From Dehalococcoidia bacterium (lineage in GTDB: Bacteria; Chloroflexota; Dehalococcoidia; Lucifugimonadales; Lucifugimonadaceae), in NCBI GenBank assembly GCA_029936155.1, contig JAPYUK010000006.1, positions 14,024 to 76,887 on the forward strand: a stretch of DNA of 62,864 nt, given 5' to 3'. Positions within the stretch are counted from its first letter, which is position 1. Every line of letters starts with the position of its first letter. Both the position numbers and the translations under genes were made by a program. Below, piece after piece: positions 50,465 through 59,512 of this stretch. The notes under the pieces were generated by a model. It saw nothing but the letters and a program-made list of their open reading frames with translations. It made no database searches and was not told the DNA's origin.

Positions 50465-51775
50465 ATGCCAGTAACTATTGCACGACCACGATCGCTTCGC
50501 GGAGAGATAATTGCTCCCGGAGATAAGTCGGTATCGCACAGAGCGATCATGTTCAACGCCTTGTCGAACACCGGCACTGCCCATGTAACGAACTTTTCTC
50601 CGGGCGCTGATTGCACGTCGACTGTCGAAATAATGCGGGCTCTCGGTGTTGAGATCACTCGTGAGCCGGGTCGGAACGGTATGGGTGACAGTCTGACCGT
50701 AAAAGGTGTTGGTCTGAATGGCCTAAAAGAGCCTTCCGATATTCTCGATGCAGGCAATAGCGGTACCACTACCCGACTGATGTCGGGCATTCTTGCCGGA
50801 CGCGATATTCTGACTATTCTCACCGGCGACGACTCGATAAAATCTCGACCGATGGGTCGGGTTGTAAAACCGCTTACTCAGATGGGTGCTGTGATTTCTG
50901 GACGAGCCGACGATACCCTAGCCCCACTTGTGTTCCATGGCGGCTCACTCCATGAGTCGACTTACGATATGCCGGTTGCTTCTGCCCAACTCAAGTCGTC
51001 TTTGTTGCTCGCAGGGCTGCGTGCCGATGGCAAAACGACGCTGAATCAGCCGGCGGAATCGCGTGATCACACCGAGTTGATGCTTACGGCGATGGATGTG
51101 AATCTGACCAAGACGGGGCTGAACATCGTGCTCGAGCCTTCAGAGATTGAGACAGTAGACGTTGAGGTTCCGGGCGACATAAGCAGTGCTGCATTTTGGA
51201 TGGTTGCCGGAATAACGCACCCCGATGCCGAGTTGCTGATCAGGAATGTCGGTATCAACCCAACCCGCGCCGGGGTCATCACTGCGCTCGAGATGATGGG
51301 CGCCAATCTCACTTTGATCAACGAACGTGAGGTTGCTGGTGAGCAAGTTGCCGATGTTCTGGTCAAATCCAGCGAACTCAAGGGCATCGAACTGTCGGGA
51401 GATATTGTCCCGCTCTTGATGGATGAAATCCCAGTCATAGCGATTGCGGCGGCTGTTGCCGATGGCGAAACGGTGATTCGCGACGCCGCCGAGTTGATAG
51501 TCAAAGAGTCTGATCGAATACACGCGAGCGTTACCTGGTTGAACGGTGCCGGGGTCGACGCTGTCGGAACTGACGATGGCATGATCCTTCCCGGTGGCCA
51601 GATAATCGGTGGCGGACAGTTCCAGAGTTTCGATGATCACCGCCTCGCTATGAGCCTTGGCGTAGCTGGTCTGATATCTACAGATCCAATTACTATTCTC
51701 GATCCCGATGTGGCCGGAATTTCATACCCGAGTTTTTGGGAAATTATCAAAGATCTTGGCGGAATAGTTGCCTAA
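50465..51775 (+). CDS. aroA: 5-enolpyruvylshikimate-3-phosphate synthase
   Basis: Transfers enolpyruvyl from PEP to shikimate-3-phosphate. 436 residues. PGDKSVSHRAIMFNAL (PEP/S3P site), NSGTTTRLMSGILAG, DDSIKSRPMGRV, SAQLKSSLLLAGL, ESRDHTELML, DISSAAFWMVAG, DEIPVIAIAAAVA and FDDHRLAMSLGVAG are all present. The LDAGNSGTTTR motif with an unmodified Gly-Asn region indicates the standard class. Links the aro genes on the minus strand (10717-14612) to this second aromatic unit. Its stop overlaps gmk. Confidence 0.96.
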   Translation: MPVTIARPRSLRGEIIAPGDKSVSHRAIMFNALSNTGTAHVTNFSPGADCTSTVEIMRALGVEITREPGRNGMGDSLTVKGVGLNGLKEPSDILDAGNSGTTTRLMSGILAGRDILTILTGDDSIKSRPMGRVVKPLTQMGAVISGRADDTLAPLVFHGGSLHESTYDMPVASAQLKSSLLLAGLRADGKTTLNQPAESRDHTELMLTAMDVNLTKTGLNIVLEPSEIETVDVEVPGDISSAAFWMVAGITHPDAELLIRNVGINPTRAGVITALEMMGANLTLINEREVAGEQVADVLVKSSELKGIELSGDIVPLLMDEIPVIAIAAAVADGETVIRDAAELIVKESDRIHASVTWLNGAGVDAVGTDDGMILPGGQIIGGGQFQSFDDHRLAMSLGVAGLISTDPITILDPDVAGISYPSFWEIIKDLGGIVA

Positions 51776-52385
51776 AAAAACCAGTTCTACGAATCACCCA
51801 CTCGTAGTGATTGTTTCTGGTCCTTCAGGCGTAGGCAAAGATGTGATGATCGATCGGATGATCGAATCAGACCGCTTTGGATTTCACTTCACAGTAACTG
51901 CGACTACGCGTAATCCGAGACCCGGTGAACAGGATGGAGTCAATCACCATTTCATGACCGTTGACGATTTCATCAACATGATCGCATCCGATGATCTGCT
52001 CGAATGGGCTCAGGTCTACGACAATTACTATGGAGTGCCCAAGCAACAGGTTCAGGATGCACTGGATGCTGGGAATCACGTGATCATTAGGGTCGACGTT
52101 CAAGGGGCGAAACGACTGAGTGAGATCATTCCCGAAGCTTTGCTGATTTTCATCACTCCGCCCTCGCTCGATGTGCTCAAGATGCACCTCGAAAACCGTG
52201 GCGTCGACTCTGAAGTGGAGATGACCAAGCGGCTTGCGGCGGCAACGGAAGAGATTAATCAGGCCAGCCTCTTCGACTTCACCGTTACGAACGAGGAAGA
52301 TCAGCTCGACGTTACGGTGGATAGCGTCGTCGCAATCATTGAGTCCGAGTCGCAGAGAGTGCCACCCAGAAACGTGAGTTTCTAG
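51768..52385 (+). CDS. gmk: Guanylate kinase
   Basis: Converts GMP to GDP with ATP. 205 residues; TTG start inside the end of aroA (overlap 8 bases). P-loop SGPSGVGKD near 17-25. GMP site TATTRNPRPGEQDGVNHHFM, then WAQVYDNYYGVPKQQV and VDVQGAKRLSEI. Closest normal length about 200. Convergent with the M20 gene; no terminator stem is obvious in the 93-base gap. Confidence 0.94.
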   Translation: MPKKTSSTNHPLVVIVSGPSGVGKDVMIDRMIESDRFGFHFTVTATTRNPRPGEQDGVNHHFMTVDDFINMIASDDLLEWAQVYDNYYGVPKQQVQDALDAGNHVIIRVDVQGAKRLSEIIPEALLIFITPPSLDVLKMHLENRGVDSEVEMTKRLAAATEEINQASLFDFTVTNEEDQLDVTVDSVVAIIESESQRVPPRNVSF

Positions 52386-52478
52386 TTCTTCACAGTTCGT
52401 CGATCCACGCCCTAAATCTAGCGGAAACGACGGAGACTCTAGCGCTTCACTCCACACGATCTCTGTGTTGCAAGGCTA

Positions 52479-53840
52479 CTACGAGGGATCGTAGGTTTCG
52501 ACTGTAAATCTCTGCCGTTGCGTTTCGACGTATTGTTCCGTCGTCATAGACGGTCTGTGCAGGTCGAGTACCTTCTTCGCACCTTGCGAACCGTCAGCAA
52601 TCAAGGACAACAATGTTGCAGTCATTACTTTGGCAGGCGAAACGACTCCTCGATCGTAATCCTCGATGATGTAGTCGATTCCATGGCCAGTTCCTGTAGC
52701 TGCATTCACATACGGATGGATCACGGGCATTATTGTGCTCAGGTCGCCCATGTCGGTCGAACCGCCATGTGTTTGAGCATCGTCCAAGACGCTCACCGAA
52801 TCCCGACCCAGAATTAACTCGACGTTACTTGCGAACAGTTTTTGCATGACGGGATTCTGCTTCAGCGGGTGGTACCCGGCGATCGAGCGCACCTCGACTG
52901 ATGCTCCTATAGCCAGCGCACCAGCCCGGTAGCAGCGGACTATGCGTTCTGCAATCGGTTTGATCGCCTCAACCGATTTCGCACGGACCCGGCCTTCGTA
53001 CAACACCTCGTCCGGCACAGCGTTTACTGCGCCACCACCATTGGAAATTATTCCGTGGACGCGAACGACATCCGACTCTTTAAATGTCTCGCGCTGGGTA
53101 TTGATTGCTCCGTTCGCGAGCATCGCCGCCTGCAGTGCGTTGACACCTTTATCTGGCGCCCCTCCTGCATGAGCTGACCTGCCTAAGTATCTGACCTGGT
53201 GAGATACGTGAGCGTTCGACGTTCCGCCGACGCTGAATATAGCGTTGCCTGATCCTGCTGATGAGTGGACCATCATCGCCATATCTATGTCATCGAACGT
53301 TCCGAGTCTGATCATCTCTTGCTTGCCAGACAGAAACTCAAGTTCACCCGATTCCCGCAAGGCCAGGCGATTTTCAATCTCGATAAACTCTTCCGCAGGG
53401 GTGATGACGAATACTACGTTTCCAGCCAATGACGCTTTGATTTCGGGGACGCTCAGTGCAGCGGCAACTCCTAGCATCGATCCAACTTGAGTGTGATGGC
53501 CACAGGCGTGTGCAGCGCCTGTTTCGGAGTCTGCGCCAGGATGAGACGGCAAGCGTAGCGAGTCGGATTCGGCTATTACAGCAACTGTTGGACCCGACTT
53601 GCCACCCTTCAGCAAAGCCTTCATTCCGGTTCGAGCTATTCCTGTTTCAACCTTGAAACCCAATCCTTCGAGTTTCTTCTTGACGAACACTGAAGTTCTG
53701 TGTTCGTTAAACCCGGTCTCGGGGGTGCTGTAAACCGTTTTTGCTGCATTAATGATGTCGCGTGAAACCGAATCGATTGAGCGCAGTGCTGTTGCTCTCA
53801 AGTCGGCAATGTCAGCTGGAATCTTTGCCTTACTCTTCAT
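52479..53840 (-). CDS. M20-family amidohydrolase (AbgB-like), copy 1
   Basis: A 453-residue zinc hydrolase of the M20 peptidase/amidohydrolase family. Metal-binding HACGHHTQVGSM (about 111), catalytic Glu in VITPAEEFIE, and the dimerisation domain SHQVRYLGRSAHAGGAPDKGVNAL. The C-terminal HGGSTDMGDLST and TGTGHGIDY. Resembles p-aminobenzoyl-glutamate hydrolase subunit AbgB and indole-acetyl-amino-acid hydrolases. Paralogous to the next gene, whose end overlaps by 11 bases, so both are in one transcript. Confidence 0.9.
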   Translation of the reverse strand: MKSKAKIPADIADLRATALRSIDSVSRDIINAAKTVYSTPETGFNEHRTSVFVKKKLEGLGFKVETGIARTGMKALLKGGKSGPTVAVIAESDSLRLPSHPGADSETGAAHACGHHTQVGSMLGVAAALSVPEIKASLAGNVVFVITPAEEFIEIENRLALRESGELEFLSGKQEMIRLGTFDDIDMAMMVHSSAGSGNAIFSVGGTSNAHVSHQVRYLGRSAHAGGAPDKGVNALQAAMLANGAINTQRETFKESDVVRVHGIISNGGGAVNAVPDEVLYEGRVRAKSVEAIKPIAERIVRCYRAGALAIGASVEVRSIAGYHPLKQNPVMQKLFASNVELILGRDSVSVLDDAQTHGGSTDMGDLSTIMPVIHPYVNAATGTGHGIDYIIEDYDRGVVSPAKVMTATLLSLIADGSQGAKKVLDLHRPSMTTEQYVETQRQRFTVETYDPS

Positions 53841-55155
53841 AAGTCACATCAGAACGGAAACTACGCATTCGATCAAGATATTCATCGATTTTCATCGGGG
53901 CTTTGAACACACCTGCGATATGCTTACCCTTTGCACCGTCATCGCAGAGCAAATCGATCACCGTAAGACCCATAGCTTTGCCCGCTTTGATCACTGCCAA
54001 GTCGTAATTGTCGACGAGGTAATCGATTCCATGGCCATTTCCGCTCGTGGCATTGGCGGTTGGCTGGATTGTGGAGATAATCTGACTTACGTCGCCGACA
54101 TCTGTACAGCCGGTGCTATGCGTTAGTTCGATGATGTTGTCGTCGCCAATCAGCGAAGCGGCATTGTGCCGGTAGATCTTGGTAAGTCGCTCGTCATATT
54201 GAGCCGGGAGATAGCCTGGATTTGTGGAGATACGAACAGAGGCGCCGGTCGCCAGAGCACCCGCCCGGAGCGCTTGATCTACCTTGCTGGACGCCTTGAG
54301 TATGGCAGGCACGTTCGATGCCCTGACGTAGGTCTCCATCCTCACGTCGGCCGGCACGGAGTTCACTACCGACCCACCCTTCGTGATTATCGGGTGAACT
54401 CTCACAGTGTCGGCGTCTCTGAATGTATCTCGCTGCGCATGGATGGCCGCCAGGGCGAGATGAGCGGCGTTGAGGGCGTTCACACCTAGATGGGGTGAAC
54501 CACCAGCATGAGCTGCCTTCCCGATGAATTGGACGGTCTTGCCGATCATACCGTTGTTCGACCCACCTACTCCTAACGTGCCAGCAGTCTCTCCACCGGT
54601 ATGCGTCAGCATCGCTATATCAACGTCATCGAAAAATCCAAGTTTTATGAACTCCTGCTTACCTCCGAAGAATTCGATCTCGCCATCTGCCAGAAGTGAT
54701 TCTCTATACTCGAATTCGATGTATTCTTCGGCCGGGGTCGCCATAAAGCTAACTTTGCCAATGAGGTTGATCTTCACAGATTTTTCCACAAGTCCTGCTG
54801 CGACCGACAGCATCGATCCGATCTGAGCGTGGTGGCCGCAAGCGTGGGCTGCTCCGGTATACGAGTCGGCGTGGGCGTGTTCTGGCACTATCAGGGAATC
54901 GAGCTCGCCCATAACAGCGATATGTGGACCAGGCCTACCGGTGTCGTAGGTACCGATCACACCGGTTTTGGCGACAGCCGTCTGAACTTCTAGACCCGAA
55001 GCACGGAACCAATCGGCAACTATCTTTGCGGTTCGAATTTCGCGATATCCACTCTCTGGATGATCAAGAATGTCGCGAGAAATGCGCTCCAATTCATCAG
55101 TTCTAACGTTGACCGCTGAATTGAAGCTGCTTTTTAATTTGGCACGGTCGCCCAT
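53830..55155 (-). CDS. M20-family amidohydrolase (AbgB-like), copy 2
   Basis: A 441-residue paralogue of copy 1, sharing GAAHACGHHAQIGSMLSVAAGL, MATPAEEYIEFEYRESL, IGKAAHAGGSPHLGVNALNAAHLA, STGCTDVGDVSQI and SGNGHGIDYLVDNYD. Start ATG at 55155. Overlap of 11 bases with copy 1 shows translational coupling and possible hetero-oligomer formation, as AbgA/AbgB do. It is divergent from the glycerate kinase gene (123-base gap). Likely deacylates an N-acyl amino acid. Confidence 0.9.
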   Translation of the reverse strand: MGDRAKLKSSFNSAVNVRTDELERISRDILDHPESGYREIRTAKIVADWFRASGLEVQTAVAKTGVIGTYDTGRPGPHIAVMGELDSLIVPEHAHADSYTGAAHACGHHAQIGSMLSVAAGLVEKSVKINLIGKVSFMATPAEEYIEFEYRESLLADGEIEFFGGKQEFIKLGFFDDVDIAMLTHTGGETAGTLGVGGSNNGMIGKTVQFIGKAAHAGGSPHLGVNALNAAHLALAAIHAQRDTFRDADTVRVHPIITKGGSVVNSVPADVRMETYVRASNVPAILKASSKVDQALRAGALATGASVRISTNPGYLPAQYDERLTKIYRHNAASLIGDDNIIELTHSTGCTDVGDVSQIISTIQPTANATSGNGHGIDYLVDNYDLAVIKAGKAMGLTVIDLLCDDGAKGKHIAGVFKAPMKIDEYLDRMRSFRSDVTYEE

Positions 55156-55278
55156 AGGTGAATTTCTAGATGCTTGTGGTACCGGCGGCGAGTGTAGCAG
55201 TCAGTCTCATCCTGAGCCGTGTGAAACGGGTAGAAACACGCCTCGATAGCGACTCATCTCTCGCCTATACTCGTTGCC

Positions 55279-56415
55279 ATGAACAAAATAGTACTTGCAC
55301 CACAGGGATTCAAAGAGAGTTTGACTGGTATGGAGATTGCGAAAGCAATGTCTATTGGCGTTAAACGCGTCTGGCCAGAATCCGAGACGGTTCTGATTCC
55401 GGTTGCCGATGGCGGCGATGGAACACTTCAGGCGCTGGTAGACAGCTCAGGTGGTGATGTTCGCACGACCCGCGTCGAAGATGCGATCGGCCGTGAAATC
55501 GATGCCGAATGGGGTGCTCTTGGCAACGGCACTACCGCCGTTATTGAAGTGGCGAACGCCGTTGGTCTGGCTCGGCTTGGACAGAACGAACGTGACGTCC
55601 GAAACGCCTCGACTTTCGGCGTCGGTCAGTTGTTTACCGAAGCTCTGGATGCCGGATTTACTGACTTCATCGTTGGTGTTGGAGGAAGTGCTACCAACGA
55701 CGGCGGTGCTGGGATGATTCAGGCGATGGGCGGCAAATTGACCGACTCTGACGGTGAAGATCTGGCACGAGGCGGCATAGCGCTTGCCGATTTAGCGAAC
55801 ATCGATCTGACCGATCTCGATCCCCGGATGACCGATGTAAACGTCGTAGTCGCGTGTGACGTGAACAATCCACTGTGCGGTACCCGAGGTGCATCTGCCA
55901 TATTTGGACCGCAAAAAGGCGCGTCGCAGGAGGATGTTCAAGAACTGGATGCCGCCCTGGCAAACTTCGCTGACGTGATTGTCAAGGATCTACACACGGA
56001 TGTTGCCGAAATACCCGGTGCTGGAGCGTCGGGCGGGTTGGGTGCCGGGTTAATGGGGTTCTTCGATGCCCGGTTACGACTGGGAGCTGACATAGTGCTT
56101 GATGCCATCGATCTGGTGAAGCACCTCGAAGATGCCGATCTTGTCATCGTTGGTGAAGGACAGATCGACCGGTCGACGGTGTTCAACAAGTCACCTGTCG
56201 CAGTCGCACAGAAAGCCAAAATCAAAGGGATTCCAGTGATTGGAATTGCTGGATCGCTTGGTGGCGGGTATCAGGAAGTTCACGAACACGGGATCGATGC
56301 GGTATTCAGCCTCGTAAATCGCCCAATGTCATTGAAGGCCGCCATGGAAGATACCAAGCGACTCGTCACGATCGCCACGGAAGAAGCGTGCCGTGCGATC
56401 TCGCTCAGCATTTAG
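55279..56415 (+). CDS. Glycerate kinase (GarK/GlxK type)
   Basis: ATP-dependent phosphorylation of D-glycerate to 2- or 3-phosphoglycerate, 378 residues. Family marks: IVLAPQGFKESLTGMEIAKAM at the start, PVADGGDGTLQALV, GVGGSATNDGGAGMIQAMGG, ACDVNNPLCGTRGASAIFGPQKGA, GAGASGGLGAGLMGFF and VGEGQIDRST. With the GarR-like reductase at 31523 it closes a tartronate-semialdehyde route. Convergent with lutC, only 8 bases apart. Confidence 0.93.
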   Translation: MNKIVLAPQGFKESLTGMEIAKAMSIGVKRVWPESETVLIPVADGGDGTLQALVDSSGGDVRTTRVEDAIGREIDAEWGALGNGTTAVIEVANAVGLARLGQNERDVRNASTFGVGQLFTEALDAGFTDFIVGVGGSATNDGGAGMIQAMGGKLTDSDGEDLARGGIALADLANIDLTDLDPRMTDVNVVVACDVNNPLCGTRGASAIFGPQKGASQEDVQELDAALANFADVIVKDLHTDVAEIPGAGASGGLGAGLMGFFDARLRLGADIVLDAIDLVKHLEDADLVIVGEGQIDRSTVFNKSPVAVAQKAKIKGIPVIGIAGSLGGGYQEVHEHGIDAVFSLVNRPMSLKAAMEDTKRLVTIATEEACRAISLSI

Positions 56416-56423
56416 AGTTCGAT

Positions 56424-57176
56424 TTAGCGATTTTCTAGAATGATCAGGTGAACTTCTAGCGGACCGTGAATGCCGGTCACAGTCGTACCTTCAATGTCGG
56501 CGGTCTTGCTCGGACCCGATATCAAGTTCATCGACCCGGCCAGATCACCCGAAAGATAATCGTTTCGCTCCATGGCGAACAGTTCTGTCAGCGAGTCAAG
56601 AACTTCATTTGGTCTAAGAACCGCTATGTGTGTCGGCGGTGCCAGTGAAACAAGTCGAGAGAGCCCGCTTCTTGGGTGGAGTACCACAGTGCCCGTCTCG
56701 GCTATCGCATAGTCGACACCCGTAATACCGATATCCGCAGTGAACGCATCCGACTTCGCCTGCTCGATCTTGTTGGCGTCGATGCTCCCGCTGTGCTCGG
56801 TAACGCCGAGCGTGGCCCCGGTGTTTGTCACCGCCGAATCGACCCCGATCTCAGTTAGAACTTCGTGAGTTGAGCGCAGAACCGACTTGGCGCCTTTTTG
56901 TTCAGAGATATCGGCGATGAGGTCCGCGGCGTCCTCGGGATTACCTGCCCTGTGCACCTTCCAGCCATTGACCGCGGCCATGTTGGCCATTCGGTCGATC
57001 AGTTCGGTAGATCGCTCCGAAGCGTACGACATAGCACGATCGGCGTGGGATTTTGCTGTAGCAGCGTCTTCGAAAATCGCTGTGGAATCGGTACCCGACT
57101 CATCTGACGGCACAAGAACAGTACTTCGACCCAACGAGGCGGTAACATTCGAGATGAATTTTTCTCGATCTGTCAT
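56424..57176 (-). CDS. lutC: LutC-like LUD-domain protein
   Basis: A 250-residue LUD-domain subunit of the LutABC L-lactate oxidation complex. The start is the ATG at 57176, which overlaps the lutB stop (ATGA); a longer frame lacks support. Contents: REKFISNVTASLGRS, AVTNTGATLGVTEHSG, GVDYAIAETGTVVLHPRSGLSRLVSLAPPTHIAVL and GPSKTADIEGTTVTGIHGP, the signature of the family. Cytoplasmic or membrane-associated. Last gene of lutABC. Confidence 0.9.
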   Translation of the reverse strand: MTDREKFISNVTASLGRSTVLVPSDESGTDSTAIFEDAATAKSHADRAMSYASERSTELIDRMANMAAVNGWKVHRAGNPEDAADLIADISEQKGAKSVLRSTHEVLTEIGVDSAVTNTGATLGVTEHSGSIDANKIEQAKSDAFTADIGITGVDYAIAETGTVVLHPRSGLSRLVSLAPPTHIAVLRPNEVLDSLTELFAMERNDYLSGDLAGSMNLISGPSKTADIEGTTVTGIHGPLEVHLIILENR

Positions 57177-58612
57177 GACTTGGCCTTCTTGGTTCGTTTG
57201 CTGAGTTTTGATCTTAGAGAACTTGATGCCATGATCGGAAAATCCCGTGTCGATGTCCACCTTGATATCGGAGGTGGAGTTTTCTTCAGCCAACCGTTCT
57301 TTGCCATCGGTCGAAGCAACAACCAGGAAAGGCGTGCGCCCAGATCAAATCTCTTGCGTCCCATCATCCCTGCCCGCCAGAGTTTCCAGATGCCCCGTTC
57401 TGCCTTTGACGAAGTGCGTTCAGCGGTATCCGCACTACCCTCTGCCGTTCTATGCCTGAGTTCCAATAGCATGCGAGGAATGTTGATTTTCACAGGGCAC
57501 GCATCAAGACAGGCTCCGCACAGCGAAGAGGCAGCAGGCAAGTTGTGAGCGTCTTTGAGTCCGGTCATCACCGGGGTCACGATCGATCCGATCGGCCCTG
57601 GATAGACCCAGCCGTATGCGTGACCACCAACCTTCCTGTAGACAGGACATGCGTTCAGACAGGCTCCACAGCGAATGCAGTTGAGTGATTCTCGCAACTG
57701 CGGATCGGCGAGTAAGTTTTGACGTCCGTTGTTCATGATCACGAGATGGAACTCTTCTGGCCCCTCTTCCTCGTCTGATGCGCGGGCACCGTTGACCATC
57801 GTCACGTAAGTTGAAATTCGCTGACCCGTGGCCGATCGGATCAGGATTCTGAGCATCGTGCTCAGATCTTGGATCGAAGGAACGATCTTTTCCATTCCCA
57901 TCACGGCGACGTGAACACGAGGAACTGTCGTCGACATGCGGCCGTTGCCTTCGTTAGTGACGAGTGCGATAGATCCCGATTCAGCAACAGCGAAGTTAAC
58001 ACCTGTAACTGACATGTCCGCTCGCGCAAACACGCCTCGCAGTTTTTCACGCGCCATCATCGTTAGTTCCGTTGCATCGGGTACGCGATCCCCCGATTTA
58101 TAGTTGTCGTCCAACAACTCGGCAACTTCAAGGCGTGACTTGTGAACGGCAGGGGCGATCAGGTGATACGGCGTTTCACCAGCAAGTTGGATGATGTACT
58201 CACCAAGATCAGTTTCAACAGTTTCGAAGCCTTCATCATTCAAGGATTCGGCGAGTGCCATTTCTTCCGAGACCATAGACTTCGACTTGATAATCGTCTT
58301 GATATTTCTTGCATGGGCGAGATCGATGATGTGCTGGCGCGCCTCATCGGCATTTTCGGCGAAATATACACTTCCACCGTTCTTTTCAACGTTGTCGGCC
58401 AGCATTCCCAGGTAGTAGTCGAGATGAGCGATCGTGTGATCCTTGATCGCCTTCCCTTTATCTCGCAACTCTTCCCATTCGGGTGTATCGCCTGCCGCCT
58501 CGAGCCGCCCTTTAAAAAAACCGGTGTACACGTGCTCTAGAGACTGTTGAACCTGCTTATCGCCCATCGTCTCGGCGGCTTTATTTCGGAAATTGAGTGT
58601 TAGAGGCTTCAT
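57173..58612 (-). CDS. lutB: LutB-like iron-sulfur protein
   Basis: A 479-residue LUD-plus-ferredoxin subunit. N-terminal LUD domain with GVNFAVAESGSIALVTNEGNGRMSTT, then two [4Fe-4S] motifs: CIRCGACLNACPVYRKVGGHAYG and CGACLDACPVKINIP. The C-terminal tail has hydrophobic KRFDLGARLSWLLLRP. Overlaps lutA and lutC by ATGA-type junctions (58609-58612; 57173-57176), showing tight coupling. Passes electrons from lactate oxidation to quinone or another carrier. Confidence 0.93.
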   Translation of the reverse strand: MKPLTLNFRNKAAETMGDKQVQQSLEHVYTGFFKGRLEAAGDTPEWEELRDKGKAIKDHTIAHLDYYLGMLADNVEKNGGSVYFAENADEARQHIIDLAHARNIKTIIKSKSMVSEEMALAESLNDEGFETVETDLGEYIIQLAGETPYHLIAPAVHKSRLEVAELLDDNYKSGDRVPDATELTMMAREKLRGVFARADMSVTGVNFAVAESGSIALVTNEGNGRMSTTVPRVHVAVMGMEKIVPSIQDLSTMLRILIRSATGQRISTYVTMVNGARASDEEEGPEEFHLVIMNNGRQNLLADPQLRESLNCIRCGACLNACPVYRKVGGHAYGWVYPGPIGSIVTPVMTGLKDAHNLPAASSLCGACLDACPVKINIPRMLLELRHRTAEGSADTAERTSSKAERGIWKLWRAGMMGRKRFDLGARLSWLLLRPMAKNGWLKKTPPPISRWTSTRDFPIMASSSLRSKLSKRTKKAKS

Positions 58613-59397
58613 TCCGCCGACTCCGTCGAAATCACGTTTCTGAGTGACTTGGCCAGCACTTCAGCGATGTGCACCACCTGAACTGAAGATCCTCTTCTTC
58701 TCAGACCGCCTTGCATTTGAAATACGCAGCCGGAATCGGCGGCGATAACAATGTTGGCTCCGGTAGCTTCAATGAAGTCGAGTTTCTCATCGAGAATAGC
58801 CGACGATATATCTGACATCTTCACCGAGAACGCTCCGCCGAATCCGCAACACACATCTGCCCGCTCTAGCGTAGTCATCTTGAGACCATCGATATTCGAC
58901 AGCATTTCGATAGGTTCTTCATTCATCCCGATCTCTCGCAGCAGGTGACAGCACTTGTGGTAAGTGGCTGAGTCATTCAGCTTTCCTGTAATGGCGTCTA
59001 CACCGAAATAGCGGCTAATGAACTCGGTCAGTTCGAAAAGGCGTTCACCAACTTGTTTAGCACGTTCTGCCATCTGTGGATCGTCTCTGAACAAGTCGCC
59101 ATAATAATTGCGAACCATTGCCGCACACGACCCGGACGGTACAACAATCGGCCCGTTGACTTGTTCGAAAAGTTTTATGAACCGAGCAGCAACAGGTCGA
59201 GCTTCAGATCGAAACCCGCTGTTGAACGCCGGTTGCCCGCAGCAGGTCTGGTCATCGAGAAAATCAACGGTTAGTCCGAGGTGTTTTAGTATGTCGAATG
59301 TGCTTTCTCCTACCGATGTCGACACTTGGTCGACCATGCATGATGCGAAGAGCGTTACGTGTGGGGGGAGGGGTGAATTTGAAGGGTTGTCTGGCAT
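58609..59397 (-). CDS. lutA: LutA-like CCG-domain iron-sulfur protein
   Basis: A 262-residue protein with the two cysteine-rich CCG domains of LutA/GlpC-type subunits: TCCGQPAFNSGFRSEA and the C-terminal DVCCGFGGAFSVKM, plus CCHLLREIGM and the N-terminal LFASCMVDQV. These bind iron-sulfur clusters in 2-hydroxyacid oxidation. First gene of lutABC, divergent from lhgO at 59513. The 115-base shared gap must hold both promoters. Confidence 0.92.
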   Translation of the reverse strand: MPDNPSNSPLPPHVTLFASCMVDQVSTSVGESTFDILKHLGLTVDFLDDQTCCGQPAFNSGFRSEARPVAARFIKLFEQVNGPIVVPSGSCAAMVRNYYGDLFRDDPQMAERAKQVGERLFELTEFISRYFGVDAITGKLNDSATYHKCCHLLREIGMNEEPIEMLSNIDGLKMTTLERADVCCGFGGAFSVKMSDISSAILDEKLDFIEATGANIVIAADSGCVFQMQGGLRRRGSSVQVVHIAEVLAKSLRNVISTESAE

Positions 59398-59512
59398 CAG
59401 ATGAAATTATCAGATTCCCGTTGCCAATAGATCAATAATTCGGCATTACCAACCGCTTGATGCTGTGGTAGTTTTTCTACATAGTCAGCTATAAAGCGAG
59501 AGTAAAAGATAA

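Noticed and set aside
59398-59512. Operator in the lutA-lhgO gap
   Set aside because: Only 5-bp imperfect inverted pieces; not above chance.
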